Shown: positions 19,131-28,410, numbered from the stretch's first letter. The stretch: DNA of 64,000 nucleotides from Acidobacteriaceae bacterium (GCA_025361625.1 JANYKL010000166.1:1-64000); one strand, 5' to 3'. Translations and numbers: made by a program. Notes: generated by a model not told the origin, from the sequence alone.

Positions 19131-19394
19131 ATGGCAAACCATTTTTCGGCGCTGAAGCGCGCCCGTCAGACCACGAAGCGAACCGCCCGCAACCGGGCCA
19201 ATGCGTCGACTTTGCGCACCGCTCTCCGCTCTTTGCGGGAGGGACTGGCGAAGGGCGACAAGACTGCCGCGGAGCAGACTTACCGCGAAACAGTTTCGGC
19301 CCTGGATAAGGGCGTCCAAAAGGGCGTGTTGCACAAGAATACGGCTTCGCGCTACAAGTCGCGGTTATCGGCGCGACTGACTGCACTGAAATAG
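19131..19394 (+). CDS. rpsT: 30S ribosomal protein S20
   Basis: An 87-residue basic helical protein starting [21 protein letters not shown], the S20 signature, with the C-terminal motif [19 protein letters not shown]. It binds 16S rRNA in the 30S body. It is divergent from the AAA ATPase gene with a 111-base spacer. Confidence 0.97.
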   Translation: MANHFSALKRARQTTKRTARNRANASTLRTALRSLREGLAKGDKTAAEQTYRETVSALDKGVQKGVLHKNTASRYKSRLSARLTALK

Positions 19395-19555
19395 CAAGGT
19401 GAAAGCTGGCGGTTACGCAGCACTTCTTGCGGCTCTGACAATTGCTGCCCTAGACGCTGCTTCGCAACGCCGTTTAAGCCGTCCGGGACAAGCCTTCGTT
19501 GGTCTGTAAAGGGATACCCAAAAAGTCAGTTATCATCCATAGGGCGAATTTGTCC

Positions 19556-19583
19556 TTGACCGGAACCAACCCTTTGTTATACT
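19556..19583 (+). promoter_or_regulatory. Sigma-70 promoter for the rpoZ-rho unit
   Basis: TTGACC (19556-19561) and TATACT (19578-19583) are separated by 16 bases. This is the strongest -35/-10 pair I found in the window. Transcription would begin near 19590. Confidence 0.65.
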
Positions 19584-19704
19584 TAGGCGTTCTTCTGGAC
19601 ACGTGAACATACCTGAGAGTCCTATTGAAGTCCCGCTTGTTTTGTTGCAAGTCCTTAAGAATTAAGCAACTTTCGGGTTGAGTGGGGCATCTATTTCAGT
19701 ATTC

Positions 19705-19747
19705 TGGCCAATCCCAAATTGCATCTAGCCCGAATTGATGCTGGCCA
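19705..19747 (+). other. Stem-loop in the rpoZ leader
   Basis: The outer arms TGGCCA (19705-19710) and TGGCCA (19742-19747) pair, as do inner arms GCATC (19721-19725) and GATGC (19737-19741). A 10-base bulge lies on one side and an 11-base loop at the top. It matches no riboswitch consensus I know. Confidence 0.3.
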
Positions 19748-19819
19748 TCCGGTTGGCAAAACCCCGTGGGGCGGGGGCGGGATAAAGCCTAAATATACCT
19801 TTGAAGGAGACTCACCCAA

Positions 19820-20035
19820 ATGCGTTCTGATCGTGTTTTTGACGCGCTTCATACCTTGCGTAACCGCTATATGCTTTGCCAGCTTGCCTCGAAGGCAACG
19901 CGCAAGTTTCACAAGCCGAATACCCGTATTCAGGAAACGATGAACCAGGTTCTTGACAAAATTGCGGTTGCGGAACGTCATGACATCCTGAGTGAACCCG
20001 AAAACTTTGCCGAAGCACAACGGCGAGCTGCTTAA
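19820..20035 (+). CDS. rpoZ: RNA polymerase omega subunit-like protein
   Basis: A 71-residue protein, MRSDRVFDALHTLRNRYMLC, with the segment QLASKATRKFHKPNTRI. The pattern of a short N-terminal helix, NRY/F, then L-ASK-AR/TR corresponds to the omega core (NRFELVLLASKRARQL in proteobacteria). Omega binds the beta' C-terminus and aids RNA polymerase assembly. The body matches omega only loosely, so the assignment rests on this one motif, the size and the neighbourhood of rho. Confidence 0.6.
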   Translation: MRSDRVFDALHTLRNRYMLCQLASKATRKFHKPNTRIQETMNQVLDKIAVAERHDILSEPENFAEAQRRAA

Positions 20036-20042
20036 AACAGCT

Positions 20043-20064
20043 CCGCCGTGTGCCCGCACGGCGG
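20043..20064 (+). other. GC-rich hairpin between rpoZ and rho
   Basis: A perfect 8-bp stem, CCGCCGTG / CACGGCGG with a 6-base loop, begins eight bases after the rpoZ stop. No T-tract follows, so it may be an mRNA-stability or attenuation element rather than a strong terminator. Confidence 0.45.
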
Positions 20065-20123
20065 CAAAGCAATCCATCCCGAGAGAATCCCTCCCGAAGA
20101 AAACCAATTCCACGTAGGTACCT

Positions 20124-21374
20124 ATGACCATTGCTGAACTGAAGGAAAAGAACATCACCGAGTTGACCAAGATCGCCCGATCCTTGGAGCTTCCCGGTGC
20201 AAGCGGATTGCGCAAACAGGATTTGATCTTCAAGATCCTGCAGGCGCAGAGCGAAAAAGAAGGACACATTTTTGCCGAGGGCGTGCTTGAAATTTTGCCT
20301 GACGGCTACGGCTTCCTGCGCTCTCCCGATTACAACTACCTGCCCGGCCCAGACGACATCTACGTCTCGCCCTCTCAAATCCGAAAATTCGACCTGAAGA
20401 CCGGAGATACCATCAGCGGCCAGGTTCGTCCGCCGCATGAAGGCGAAAAGTACTTTGCGCTCGTCAAGATTGAGGCGGTTAACTTCGAGTCTCCCGACGA
20501 AGCCCGCAACAAGATTCTGTTCGATAACCTGACGCCGCTGTATCCGCAGGAGCGACTCAAGCTCGAAACTGTGCGCGAAAATATCAGCGCCCGCGTCATG
20601 GATTTGCTTACCCCGCTCGGCAAAGGCCAGCGCGGGTTGATCGTCTCCCCGCCACGCGCCGGTAAAACCATGTTGTTGCAGAACGTGGCCAATTCGATTA
20701 CTACGAATCATCCGGAAGTCGTACTCATGGTGCTGCTCATCGACGAGCGCCCGGAAGAAGTCACCGACATGCAGCGTTCAGTGAAAGGCGAAGTGATCTC
20801 GTCGACGTTCGACGAGCCCGCTGCCCGTCACGTCCAAGTCGCCGAGATGGTGATCGAGAAAGCGAAGAGGCTCGTCGAGCACAAGCGCGACGTCGTTATT
20901 TTGCTCGATTCGATTACGCGTCTCGCTCGCGCTTATAACACCATCGTTCCGCCCTCGGGCAAGGTGCTGTCGGGCGGCGTCGATTCAAACGCATTGCAGC
21001 GTCCGAAACGTTTTTTCGGATCGGCCCGCAATATCGAGGAAGGCGGGTCATTGACGATTATTGCAACTGCCTTGATCGACACCGGTTCGCGCATGGACGA
21101 CGTCATCTTCGAGGAATTTAAGGGCACCGGTAACTCAGAAATCATCCTCGACCGCAAACTGGTCGACAAGCGCACCTTTCCCGCGATCGACATTCAACGC
21201 TCCGGTACCCGAAAAGAAGAGCTGCTGATTCCAAAAGAAGATTTGCAGCGCATCTGGGTTCTCAGAAAAGTGTTGAACCCGCTGTCTCCGGTTGAAGCGA
21301 TGGAATTGCTGATTGAACGTCTGGCCAAAGCCGGCTCGAACAGCGAATTTTTAGCCAAAATGAGCCAGTTGTAA
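20124..21374 (+). CDS. rho: Transcription termination factor Rho
   Basis: A hexameric RNA helicase that ends transcription. The N-terminal helix bundle ([20 protein letters not shown]) and the cold-shock-type RNA-binding domain ([20 protein letters not shown]) are followed by the ATPase with Walker [13 protein letters not shown], Walker [17 protein letters not shown], the Q-loop and R-loop ([21 protein letters not shown]), and a standard C-terminus. At 416 residues it lacks the large insertion domain found in some phyla. Confidence 0.97.
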   Translation: MTIAELKEKNITELTKIARSLELPGASGLRKQDLIFKILQAQSEKEGHIFAEGVLEILPDGYGFLRSPDYNYLPGPDDIYVSPSQIRKFDLKTGDTISGQVRPPHEGEKYFALVKIEAVNFESPDEARNKILFDNLTPLYPQERLKLETVRENISARVMDLLTPLGKGQRGLIVSPPRAGKTMLLQNVANSITTNHPEVVLMVLLIDERPEEVTDMQRSVKGEVISSTFDEPAARHVQVAEMVIEKAKRLVEHKRDVVILLDSITRLARAYNTIVPPSGKVLSGGVDSNALQRPKRFFGSARNIEEGGSLTIIATALIDTGSRMDDVIFEEFKGTGNSEIILDRKLVDKRTFPAIDIQRSGTRKEELLIPKEDLQRIWVLRKVLNPLSPVEAMELLIERLAKAGSNSEFLAKMSQL

Positions 21375-21521
21375 CGAACGCAAGCGCGTCTGCACAGCCA
21401 AGGCGGGCAAAGATTTTGTCGCCGGATATAGAAAGTCTTGGATGCTCCACCTCTGTTCCGGGTTCCTCGGGCGGTTACCCTATCAGGGCATGATGGTTCC
21501 TCTGCCTGTGTAAACTGAATC

Positions 21522-21980
21522 ATGCCCTCGAGTTCCTCCGGCTCAAAAAAATTGTTCTCTGCTCCCCCTCCACTCGATGCTCACACAGCCCACGTCGACG
21601 GCGGCGCGCGCGGCAATCCTGGGCCTTCGGGGTATGGAGTTTCAATTCAGGATCCGTCAGGCAAGCCGGTCGCGGAACTGAGTGAATACCTGGGACTTCA
21701 CACCAACAACTATGCTGAGTATCAGGGGCTTATCGCGTCGCTTCGTTACGCCGCAGACAAGCAAATCACCGCGTTGAAGGTCGTCAGCGATTCGGAGCTG
21801 ATGGTCCGGCAGATGAAGGGGATTTATAAAGTGCGGCATCCGGAGTTGAGAAAACTCTATGACGAGGCGCAACAACTCGTCCGCAAATTGCAGTATTTCG
21901 AGATTCGGCATGCCATGCGCGAAGACAACCAGATAGCGGATCGACTGGCGAACGAGGCGATGGATAAAGGACGACGGTAG
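21522..21980 (+). CDS. rnhA: Ribonuclease HI-type protein
   Basis: Hydrolyses the RNA strand of RNA-DNA hybrids. The four acidic catalytic residues are seen in AHVDGGARGNPGPSG (D), NNYAEYQGL (E), VVSDSELMVRQ (D) and NQIADRLANEA (D). The protein is 152 residues with about 22 Ser/Pro-rich residues in front. The GARGNPG form with no basic-protrusion loop resembles the short bacterial/archaeal subtype more than E. coli RnhA, so the housekeeping symbol is given by function. Confidence 0.88.
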   Translation: MPSSSSGSKKLFSAPPPLDAHTAHVDGGARGNPGPSGYGVSIQDPSGKPVAELSEYLGLHTNNYAEYQGLIASLRYAADKQITALKVVSDSELMVRQMKGIYKVRHPELRKLYDEAQQLVRKLQYFEIRHAMREDNQIADRLANEAMDKGRR

Positions 21981-22008
21981 GCCGAATTTTTTCTTGAACG
22001 TTGCGGAC

Positions 22009-22455
22009 CTACTCACCAGCCGACTGGTCGTGGACAACCTTCCAGCCTTCGGGAAGCTTGCGAAAGATCAGCGTAAACAATCCGCGAGGCTTTTTTCCAT
22101 CCGACATTGTAAGTTTAAATTCTCCGCGAACGAAGGCCGCATTGGACCCTAGCATCTCGATCCGCAGGTTCGAGAATTCAAGGTGTCCCATTTCGTGCCC
22201 TGTGCCCTGATAGTTTTTTCTGTAGCGATCGATAGCAGCGTCCCATCCCTTCGATTCGCGGGCGCCTGAGAAAAAGGTCAGTGCTGGAGAATTCCAATAA
22301 CCAGACATGAACCCTTCTAAATCTTTCCGGTTCCACGCTGCCTGCTGGTCCTGGATTACCTTGTTAATCGCAGCCTTGCCGGAATCGTCACCGCCTTTTG
22401 CAGTGAATATCGTTAAAGATGCGATCACGCCGGCAAGCAGAATTAGATCTCGCAT
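22009..22455 (-). CDS. Secreted SnoaL-like (NTF2 fold) protein
   Basis: A 148-residue protein with an N-terminal hydrophobic signal (MRDLILLAGVIASLTIFTA). The body has the DUF4440/SnoaL pattern: an AINKVIQDQQAAWNRKDLEGFMSGYW helix, then GWDAAIDRYRKNY, and the C-terminal strand GLFTLIFRKLPEGWKVVHD. The fold forms a conical cavity used by small hydrolases, cyclases and binding proteins. No catalytic residue can be named. It is divergent from the next gene. Confidence 0.75.
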   Translation of the reverse strand: MRDLILLAGVIASLTIFTAKGGDDSGKAAINKVIQDQQAAWNRKDLEGFMSGYWNSPALTFFSGARESKGWDAAIDRYRKNYQGTGHEMGHLEFSNLRIEMLGSNAAFVRGEFKLTMSDGKKPRGLFTLIFRKLPEGWKVVHDQSAGE

Positions 22456-22602
22456 AAGTCCCCTTTTTATTGTTACTGGCTATGTTGATTATTGCCGAAA
22501 CGTTGCTCACAATAACCCTTCACTATCGTCTATGTTTCAGCTGCATGTTGAGCCGAATTCTGGATTCTAAAATACATCCAACCTGCATCTCTGGAGAGAT
22601 TT

Positions 22603-23532
22603 GTGAGATCGTGCACTGCTTGCCTGTTTCTGGTTTTCACGGCTGCGGCCGCTTTTGCTTCGCAAAACCCGTCGGGATCAACGTCGGGATTAACGATGAC
22701 GCCCGCTCACGATCGCGAATTTTGGCGGGCTGTCGCGAAAGGAAAGTTTGCAGTCCCTGAGGGCCAAGCGGTCTACCCTTTATTGAAGGAACTGAGCGGG
22801 TATTTTGCTTCGAAAGATCCGGAGCTTCGAGACACACTGGCTTACTCCATCACAACCGTCTGCATCAAGCACCAGACAGCCATTACGTCGGCGGAATTGA
22901 ACAGCTTGGCTGACGAGTGGCTGCATAATTTAAGCGAGGGTGTTGGAGAAGCAGGGACAGACTCTGTTCTAAAGCGGTCGTTCTCAGCACTGTGCCTCGT
23001 TGCCCTCGCCGAGCGCGATTTGAAGATGCCTTTTCTCGGCGAGCAACGCTTCCGCATGTTGCTCATCAGCGGGCTCAGTTATTTGAAAGAGGAACGCGAT
23101 TTGCGCGGATTCGATCCAGTCCTGGGATGGATACACGCCACCGCCCACACCGCCGACTTGTTGGCCGCGTTAGCCGAGAATTCTTTGCTTCATGTTGAGG
23201 ATCAAGCGCGCTTGTTAGAGGCGATCACGCTACGCCTCAACTCGGCTCACGAAATTTTCGCGTATGGCGAACAAGACAGGCTGGCTCGACTAGCGGCCAC
23301 GATTGCGCTTCGCAAGGATTGCGATACTGCGGCCTTCGAGCGCTGGCTGGCCGCAATGGACGAGTCGGACAACCGCGTATGGAGAGATACTCCGCCAAAG
23401 ATCGACCTGCTGCAAGGGTTCGAAAACGACACATGTATGCTGCGAGGTTTGGGTTTGTATCTTTGGACGACGCCCGGGAGCGGCAGGATTTCAACCCGCG
23501 ATGCAATAACGAAGATTCTTCGTGAGCGTTAA
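22603..23532 (+). CDS. Secreted DUF2785-family protein
   Basis: A 309-residue protein with a signal peptide (MRSCTACLFLVFTAAAAFA) and a GTG start. The body carries the DUF2785 pattern: GVGEAGTDSVLKRSFSAL, DLRGFDPVLGWIHATAHTADLL, and a helical-repeat layout. The His residues in GWIHATAH suggest a metal or active site, but no function is known for the family. It shares a divergent region with the SnoaL-like gene. Confidence 0.75.
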   Translation: MRSCTACLFLVFTAAAAFASQNPSGSTSGLTMTPAHDREFWRAVAKGKFAVPEGQAVYPLLKELSGYFASKDPELRDTLAYSITTVCIKHQTAITSAELNSLADEWLHNLSEGVGEAGTDSVLKRSFSALCLVALAERDLKMPFLGEQRFRMLLISGLSYLKEERDLRGFDPVLGWIHATAHTADLLAALAENSLLHVEDQARLLEAITLRLNSAHEIFAYGEQDRLARLAATIALRKDCDTAAFERWLAAMDESDNRVWRDTPPKIDLLQGFENDTCMLRGLGLYLWTTPGSGRISTRDAITKILRER

Positions 23533-23580
23533 AGTGGCGGAATCTTCCTTCGAAGCGAAGCAATGTAACTAAAGCCTCGT

Positions 23581-24063
23581 CTAGGAACGCGCTTTTTTAG
23601 CCGCGGTTGCTGCTTTTGCTTTGACTGTTTCCCAGGGTCGCTTCGGACGATCGACCTCAGGCTTGTCGCGATTTTCAACACGATCGTACTGGTACGACTC
23701 GCTGACCGTTCCAAGCGATTCGTTATAAAGGCTCGGCAAATTCAAAGCTTCTTTGAGCTCTTCAGAAAATTGCTGCAGCGCTTTGAGATGATCAGCCGTG
23801 GCCGGCAATTCAGTCTTTGTCGTTTTTAAAAATTGCTGATAACCCTTGTTGACCAGTTTCGAGATCTCGCTGCCAATCATGTATCCCGGGTACGCGAAGA
23901 TCTTTGCTCCACCATCGTCAGTTTTCTGAATCGCCGCGGAGCAGTTAAATTTCCGCATAAACACCCGTGTCTGAGTGCCTGGAGCTTCAATGATGTCGAA
24001 GCCATGATCGCGTAGCCAAGAGACTGCGTCTTCATATGTGCGTTGTTCGATTTTCGCTGTCAT
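23581..24063 (-). CDS. Conserved-looking protein of unknown function
   Basis: A 160-residue soluble protein. The first 90 residues read like a compact alpha/beta domain (YEDAVSWLRDHGFDIIEAPG, VFMRKFNCSAAIQ, AKIFAYPGYMIGSEISKLV), followed by a helical segment (ADHLKALQQFSEELKEALN). A basic Ala/Lys tail (KAKAATAAKKARS) suggests nucleic-acid contact. I recognise no family. It is divergent from cysM with about 180 bases between them, where a promoter pair must lie. Confidence 0.6.
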   Translation of the reverse strand: MTAKIEQRTYEDAVSWLRDHGFDIIEAPGTQTRVFMRKFNCSAAIQKTDDGGAKIFAYPGYMIGSEISKLVNKGYQQFLKTTKTELPATADHLKALQQFSEELKEALNLPSLYNESLGTVSESYQYDRVENRDKPEVDRPKRPWETVKAKAATAAKKARS

Positions 24064-24243
24064 CTATTCACTCAATTCTTGTCGCATAGTTTTAGATGCC
24101 GCAATCGAACAACCAATGGAACCAAAGTCCCGTGCGGCGAATCTAATCACTCTGACTACAGCAACGTTAGTATAGATATACCCTTTGAAGATTATGGGCA
24201 CATTACTCTAGTCACCCAAAAATATATAGGACATCACCGAAGA

Positions 24244-25221
24244 ATGACTGTTGCCGCTACCGATTCTGCTCGATCTCCGCATCGTCCTAATGCCAATCGT
24301 ATCCATGGCCGGGGAGATGCTGTGCTTGCCCAAATCGGTAACACCCCCCTCTTATCGCTGGACAGCTTAGTAGGGGACTTCCTTGGGGTTGAGTTGCTCG
24401 GGAAGGCGGAGTGGCATAATCCAGGCGGATCGGTCAAGGATCGTGCCGCCGCTAATATTGTGCGCGAGGCCAGTCGCTGCGGACTGCTTGGTCCGGGGAA
24501 AATCTTGCTTGATTCCACCAGCGGAAACACCGGCATTGCTTACGCCATGCTGGGAGCTGCCCTGGGGTTTCGGGTAACGCTGTGCGTTCCGGAAAACGTT
24601 TCTCCCGAACGCAAAAAAATTTTGCAAGCTTATGGAGCGAACATCATTTTCACTGATCCCGCTGAAGGCTCAGACGGTGCAATCAAAATCGCACGTGAGT
24701 TGGTTGCTGGCGACCCCGATTTATATTTCTACGCCAATCAATACTCCAACGACGCCAATTGGCGCGCGCACTACGAAACTACGGCGAACGAAATCTGGCT
24801 GCAAACCCAAGGGCGCATCACGCATTTCGTGTCGATGATGGGGACTACAGGAACATTCGTCGGAGCCACGCGACGCCTCAAAGAACTGAATCCGGCGATT
24901 CAATGCATCTCCCTGCAACCTAATTCCGCCTTCCACGGTATCGAGGGCGCGAAGCATTTGCCTTCGGCCATAGTGCCCGCAATTTATGATCCATTGCTCG
25001 CCGACGAGAATATCGAGATTTCGACCGAAGAGGCGCACGCGATGGCTCGGCGACTTGCGCGCGAACAGGGCTTGCTGGTCGGGGTCTCCGCTGCCGCGGC
25101 CGTCGTCGGGAGTCTGCAGGTAGCGGCGCGCATCAAGCACAATCAGCGCGCCACGATCGTGACCATCTTATGCGATTCCGGCGAAAAATATTTGAGCGAA
25201 AGATTCTGGCAGCAAGAATAA
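24244..25221 (+). CDS. cysM: Cysteine synthase, CysM-like
   Basis: A fold-type II PLP enzyme. The PLP lysine is in NPGGSVKDRAAANIV, the substrate loop in STSGNTGIAYAM, and the phosphate-binding glycines in MMGTTGTFVGATRRL. I use the ATG at 24244 (MTVAATDSA), giving 325 residues; the frame is open upstream without homology. The next gene encodes a JAMM peptidase of the Mec type, and its frame overlaps the end of this one. That pairing recalls the mycobacterial cysM-cysO-mec route, in which sulfur comes from a thiocarboxylated carrier protein. No carrier gene is seen here. Confidence 0.87.
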   Translation: MTVAATDSARSPHRPNANRIHGRGDAVLAQIGNTPLLSLDSLVGDFLGVELLGKAEWHNPGGSVKDRAAANIVREASRCGLLGPGKILLDSTSGNTGIAYAMLGAALGFRVTLCVPENVSPERKKILQAYGANIIFTDPAEGSDGAIKIARELVAGDPDLYFYANQYSNDANWRAHYETTANEIWLQTQGRITHFVSMMGTTGTFVGATRRLKELNPAIQCISLQPNSAFHGIEGAKHLPSAIVPAIYDPLLADENIEISTEEAHAMARRLAREQGLLVGVSAAAAVVGSLQVAARIKHNQRATIVTILCDSGEKYLSERFWQQE

Positions 25222-25268
25222 TTGTAGCGTCAGCGGGTTATCGCAGAAAAGGCTTTATCGCAAAACAA

Positions 25269-25706
25269 GTGCTGAAGATTTCTCAATCCGATTACGATGC
25301 GCTGCGTCAGCATGGCGAAGAGACCTATCCTCACGAATGCTGTGGAGTGCTGCTCGGCAACTTCGTAGATGAAAACGCCAAGACGGTGTCGAGAATCGCG
25401 CGCTGTGCTAACACCAGGGAAGACTCGCCGCATAATCGTTATCACATCGATCCGAAAGAGCTGATCCGCATTCAGCGCGAAGGCCGCGAGCGCGGGGAAG
25501 ACATTGTCGGCTTCTATCACTCCCACCCCGACCACCCCGCGCGCTGGTCAACCACCGACCTCGCCGAAGCTCATTGGTTCGGGTGTTCGTACGTGATTAC
25601 CAGCGTTGAGAAAGGCAAGGCGATGATTAGCAATTCGTTTGCACTGGTGGGCCTTGAAGAGAGGGACAAAGAGTTTATGGATGAACCGCTTCAAATTTCC
25701 ATATAA
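25269..25706 (+). CDS. JAMM/MPN+ metalloprotease, Mec-like
   Basis: A zinc peptidase with the full JAMM motif: the Glu in YPHECCGVLL, then FYHSHPDHPARWSTTDL (HxHP, Ser, Asp). Such enzymes remove cysteine or peptides from ubiquitin-like sulfur carriers. The GTG at 25269 (LKISQSDYDALRQHGEE follows) gives 145 residues, the family size. An ATG at 25170 would add a basic 33-residue stretch overlapping cysM. Translational coupling to cysM is likely. Confidence 0.85.
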   Translation: MLKISQSDYDALRQHGEETYPHECCGVLLGNFVDENAKTVSRIARCANTREDSPHNRYHIDPKELIRIQREGRERGEDIVGFYHSHPDHPARWSTTDLAEAHWFGCSYVITSVEKGKAMISNSFALVGLEERDKEFMDEPLQISI

Positions 25707-25865
25707 ACCTGCTCCCCGGAGAGGCCGATAGACGCTGCCTGAACGTGATTCCTTCATCTCGAAGACTGCAAATGCCACAAAAGCTCTGAACGAACGTCGT
25801 ACCAAAAAAACGAATCCTGCTCAAAAATCCACTGCACTGCCGGAATCGCTTACAATTCCATTCGG

Positions 25866-26870
25866 ATGACGGTATTGGTTCGCTCCTTTGCCAAGATCAA
25901 TTTCGGGCTCTACATCGGCCTTCTGCGAGCAGATGGATTTCATGACTTGCGTACCGTTTACCAGACCATTTCACTCTACGATTTGATTCGGGTCAGCGTG
26001 GGGCGCGGCAGTGGGATTGAGATTCGTTGCACGAATAATGAACCGCGGGTGCCGCTTGATTCTTCGAATACGTGCTATCGCATAACAGAACTTGTGCTCT
26101 GCGAATTAGGAATTAAGTGCAAGGTCTCGATCGAAATTGATAAGCGACTGCCGGTGCAGGGAGGGATGGGCGCTGCGTCTTCGAACGCAGTCTCCACGAT
26201 GATTGGCCTTGAGCGGGCGCTGAAAAAGCGGCTCCCGCCTGATGTCCGGCTGCGGATTGCTGGTGAAGTGGGCTCTGATTTGCCTTTGTTTCTCGTTGGA
26301 GGCACAGCCTTGGGAGTGGGGCGGGGGGAGGAGGTTTATCCTTTGCCGGACCTGCCTTCTTTGCCGCTGGTTGTCGTGATTCCGGAGGTGGGGGTCTCTA
26401 CTCCGCGGGCTTTTGCGGAATGGGACGCGCTTGAAACACCGCCTCCCAGCAAATCGACACGGTTGACGACCTCTGACGCCTCCGATAGACTAATTCAGGT
26501 TGGCTGGCTGCTGTCTGGATGGCTGACTGGTTCATGTTTTAGTGGTTCACCCAACACCGGTGCTCCTGCAAAGGGTGGGAGCCGGGCCGGGAATTTGCTT
26601 TCCGACCTAGTCCGTACCGGGATTGAAAACGACTTCGAAAAGGTCGTCTTTCCTAAGTATCCCGAATTGCGAGACATTAAAGGTGCGCTGGAACGTGTGG
26701 GCTCGAAATTCGCCTCGCTCTCCGGCTCCGGGTCAACCCTGTATGGAGTTTTTGGGTCGCTAGCCGAGGCCGACAGAGCGGCATCGCGCCTACAAAAGCA
26801 GGGAATGAAGGCGGTCGCGACCAGCACATTGACGCGCCACAACTACTGGAAAAGAATTTTTGATTGCTAA
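25866..26870 (+). CDS. ispE: 4-diphosphocytidyl-2-C-methyl-D-erythritol kinase
   Basis: A GHMP kinase of the MEP isoprenoid pathway. The N-terminal AKINFGLYIGLLRADGFHDL, the ATP loop LPVQGGMGAASSNAVST and the C-terminal LSGSGSTLYGVF are all present. At 334 residues it exceeds the usual 280-300. A Pro/Ser/Gly-rich stretch around residues 190-245 (near TPPPSKSTRLTTSD and SGSPNTGAPAKGG) appears to be an insertion. A TACAAT lies ten bases before the ATG, so the transcript may be almost leaderless. Confidence 0.93.
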   Translation: MTVLVRSFAKINFGLYIGLLRADGFHDLRTVYQTISLYDLIRVSVGRGSGIEIRCTNNEPRVPLDSSNTCYRITELVLCELGIKCKVSIEIDKRLPVQGGMGAASSNAVSTMIGLERALKKRLPPDVRLRIAGEVGSDLPLFLVGGTALGVGRGEEVYPLPDLPSLPLVVVIPEVGVSTPRAFAEWDALETPPPSKSTRLTTSDASDRLIQVGWLLSGWLTGSCFSGSPNTGAPAKGGSRAGNLLSDLVRTGIENDFEKVVFPKYPELRDIKGALERVGSKFASLSGSGSTLYGVFGSLAEADRAASRLQKQGMKAVATSTLTRHNYWKRIFDC

Positions 26871-27041
26871 ATTTTGGGGCTAAATTTTTGGATTGTTGAA
26901 CTGTTCCGGTTGAAGCACAATGGGTTGAAAACAATCCACGGAGCTAAAGCTTCACCGGCCGTCGCGGTGGCAAAACCTTCTAAATGGAAGACCAGGGGTT
27001 TTGCGGAGACAAGACACACGGTTCGGCTGACCGATCGAAAT

Positions 27042-27115
27042 TGGGCCGTCGACTAATGGTAGGTCAAGTGCCTTTGGAGCACTTTGTCTAGGTTCGAATC
27101 CTAGCGGCCCAGCCA
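27042..27115 (+). tRNA. tRNA-Gln (anticodon UUG)
   Basis: The acceptor arms TGGGCCG (27042-27048) and CGGCCCA (27105-27111) pair perfectly, followed by the discriminator G and an encoded CCA. The anticodon arm AGTGC-CTTTGGA-GCACT gives anticodon TTG. The T-arm is CTAGG-TTCGAAT-CCTAG. The intact glnS at 41.3 kb would charge it. Confidence 0.96.
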
Positions 27116-27207
27116 CAACAAAGTTCTCAGTTGCCAGATTTCGGTTCTCAGTGGAGAATCTGGTGTTCGAAAAAATTGAGAATTGAGCCACGGTACTGAG
27201 AGCGCTT

Positions 27208-28272
27208 ATGTCCACTGTTGCGACGACTGCCGAAAAAACGATTGTCGAAAAAACAACTGTCTTTCAACCGGTCGCGGAAAAAAAGCCGCATCCGGACGAG
27301 AAGACCGAACGCAAGGCGCAACGCGCCCGAGTCGATGACCGGTTCAAAGTTTTTTGCGGCACCGCCAACGAAGCGCTGTGCGACGAGGTCTGTAATTTTC
27401 TCGGACTGACACGCGGCTTGGCCCAGGTGACGCGCTTTAAGGACGGCGAAGCCTACGTTCAGATTCAGGAGAATGTCCGCGGTGCCGATGTATTCGTTAT
27501 GCAGCCCACTTGTCAGCCCGTGGATATGCATCTGATGGAACTGCTGCTGATGATGGATGCGTTGAAGAGGGCGTCGGCTCGACGCATCACGGCGGTGATT
27601 CCGTACTTTGGATATGCGCGACAGGATCGCAAAGACAAGCCGCGGGTTCCGATTTCCTCGAAACTGGTCGCCGATTTGCTGACGACCGCGGGCGCCGATC
27701 GCGCGCTCGTCGTCGATCTGCATGCGCCGCAGTTGCAGGGATTTTTTAATATTCCGGTGGATCACTTGTTCGCGTCCCCGGTGCTGGTGGATTACTTCAA
27801 GAAGTTAAATCTGCCGGATCTGACAGTTGTTTCGCCGGATGCGGGCGGCGTGGAGCGCGCTCGCTTCTTCGCGAAGAAGATGGATGCGGCGCTGGCCATC
27901 GTTGATAAGCGGCGTGTCGAGATGAACGTTGCGGAAGTGATGAACGTGATCGGCGACGTGCAAGGCCGAACTTGTCTCATCATCGACGACTTGATCGATA
28001 CGGCTGGCACGCTGGTGAAAGTTGCGCAGGCCCTTGTGACTGCGGGCGCGAATACGGTATTTGCGTGCTGCACGCACGCGGTTCTTTCCGGGCCAGCGGT
28101 TGAGAATCTGGTTGATTCTCCGATCACGGAGTTGGTGGTGACTGACACCATTCCGCTGAGCGAAGCGGCACGGCAGGTTTCGAAGATTAAGGTTCGTTCG
28201 ATTGCAGGGCTGATCGGGCGGGCGATTCAGTCGATTCACGAGGAGACCTCGGTCAGCCGGCTCTTCATTTAG
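27208..28272 (+). CDS. prs: Ribose-phosphate pyrophosphokinase
   Basis: Makes PRPP from ribose 5-phosphate and ATP, feeding purine, pyrimidine, histidine and tryptophan synthesis. Visible are the ATP flexible loop region PYFGYARQDRKDKPR, the Asp/His site LVVDLHAPQLQGFF, VVSPDAGGVERARFFA, and the PRPP loop IIDDLIDTAGTL. The core starts near residue 45. The first 44 residues form a Lys/Glu/Thr-rich extension not usual in the family. tRNA-Gln lies 92 bases upstream and rplY follows, the common prs-rplY-pth order. Confidence 0.95.
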   Translation: MSTVATTAEKTIVEKTTVFQPVAEKKPHPDEKTERKAQRARVDDRFKVFCGTANEALCDEVCNFLGLTRGLAQVTRFKDGEAYVQIQENVRGADVFVMQPTCQPVDMHLMELLLMMDALKRASARRITAVIPYFGYARQDRKDKPRVPISSKLVADLLTTAGADRALVVDLHAPQLQGFFNIPVDHLFASPVLVDYFKKLNLPDLTVVSPDAGGVERARFFAKKMDAALAIVDKRRVEMNVAEVMNVIGDVQGRTCLIIDDLIDTAGTLVKVAQALVTAGANTVFACCTHAVLSGPAVENLVDSPITELVVTDTIPLSEAARQVSKIKVRSIAGLIGRAIQSIHEETSVSRLFI

Positions 28273-28410
28273 TTAAACGCCTTGCGCAAGCGCGAATGCG
28301 TTTGAGCGGCGGGCGAGTTGTTCGCTTCGATCGAGTGACCGATGTACGACTTTCATAGAGTTGGGAAGCGATCGACTTCAGAAAAATACTGAGAAGGACG
28401 GACCAGCATT

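Larger units (their letters stand above)
19395..19819 (+). other. Long intergenic region with promoter and structured leader
   Basis: These 425 bases hold no gene I can support. They contain a good promoter (19556-19583) and then some 230 bases of apparent 5' leader before the omega-like gene. The leader holds stem-loops at 19705-19747 and a GC-rich run (CCCCGTGGGGCGGGGGCGGG, about 19762-19781). An AAGGAG Shine-Dalgarno sits 10 bases before the ATG at 19820. Confidence 0.5.

Noticed and set aside
19020-19334. Extension of the AAA ATPase upstream
   Set aside because: The stretch lies antisense to rpsT and its promoter region and lacks conserved motifs; the ATG at 19019 gives the family length.
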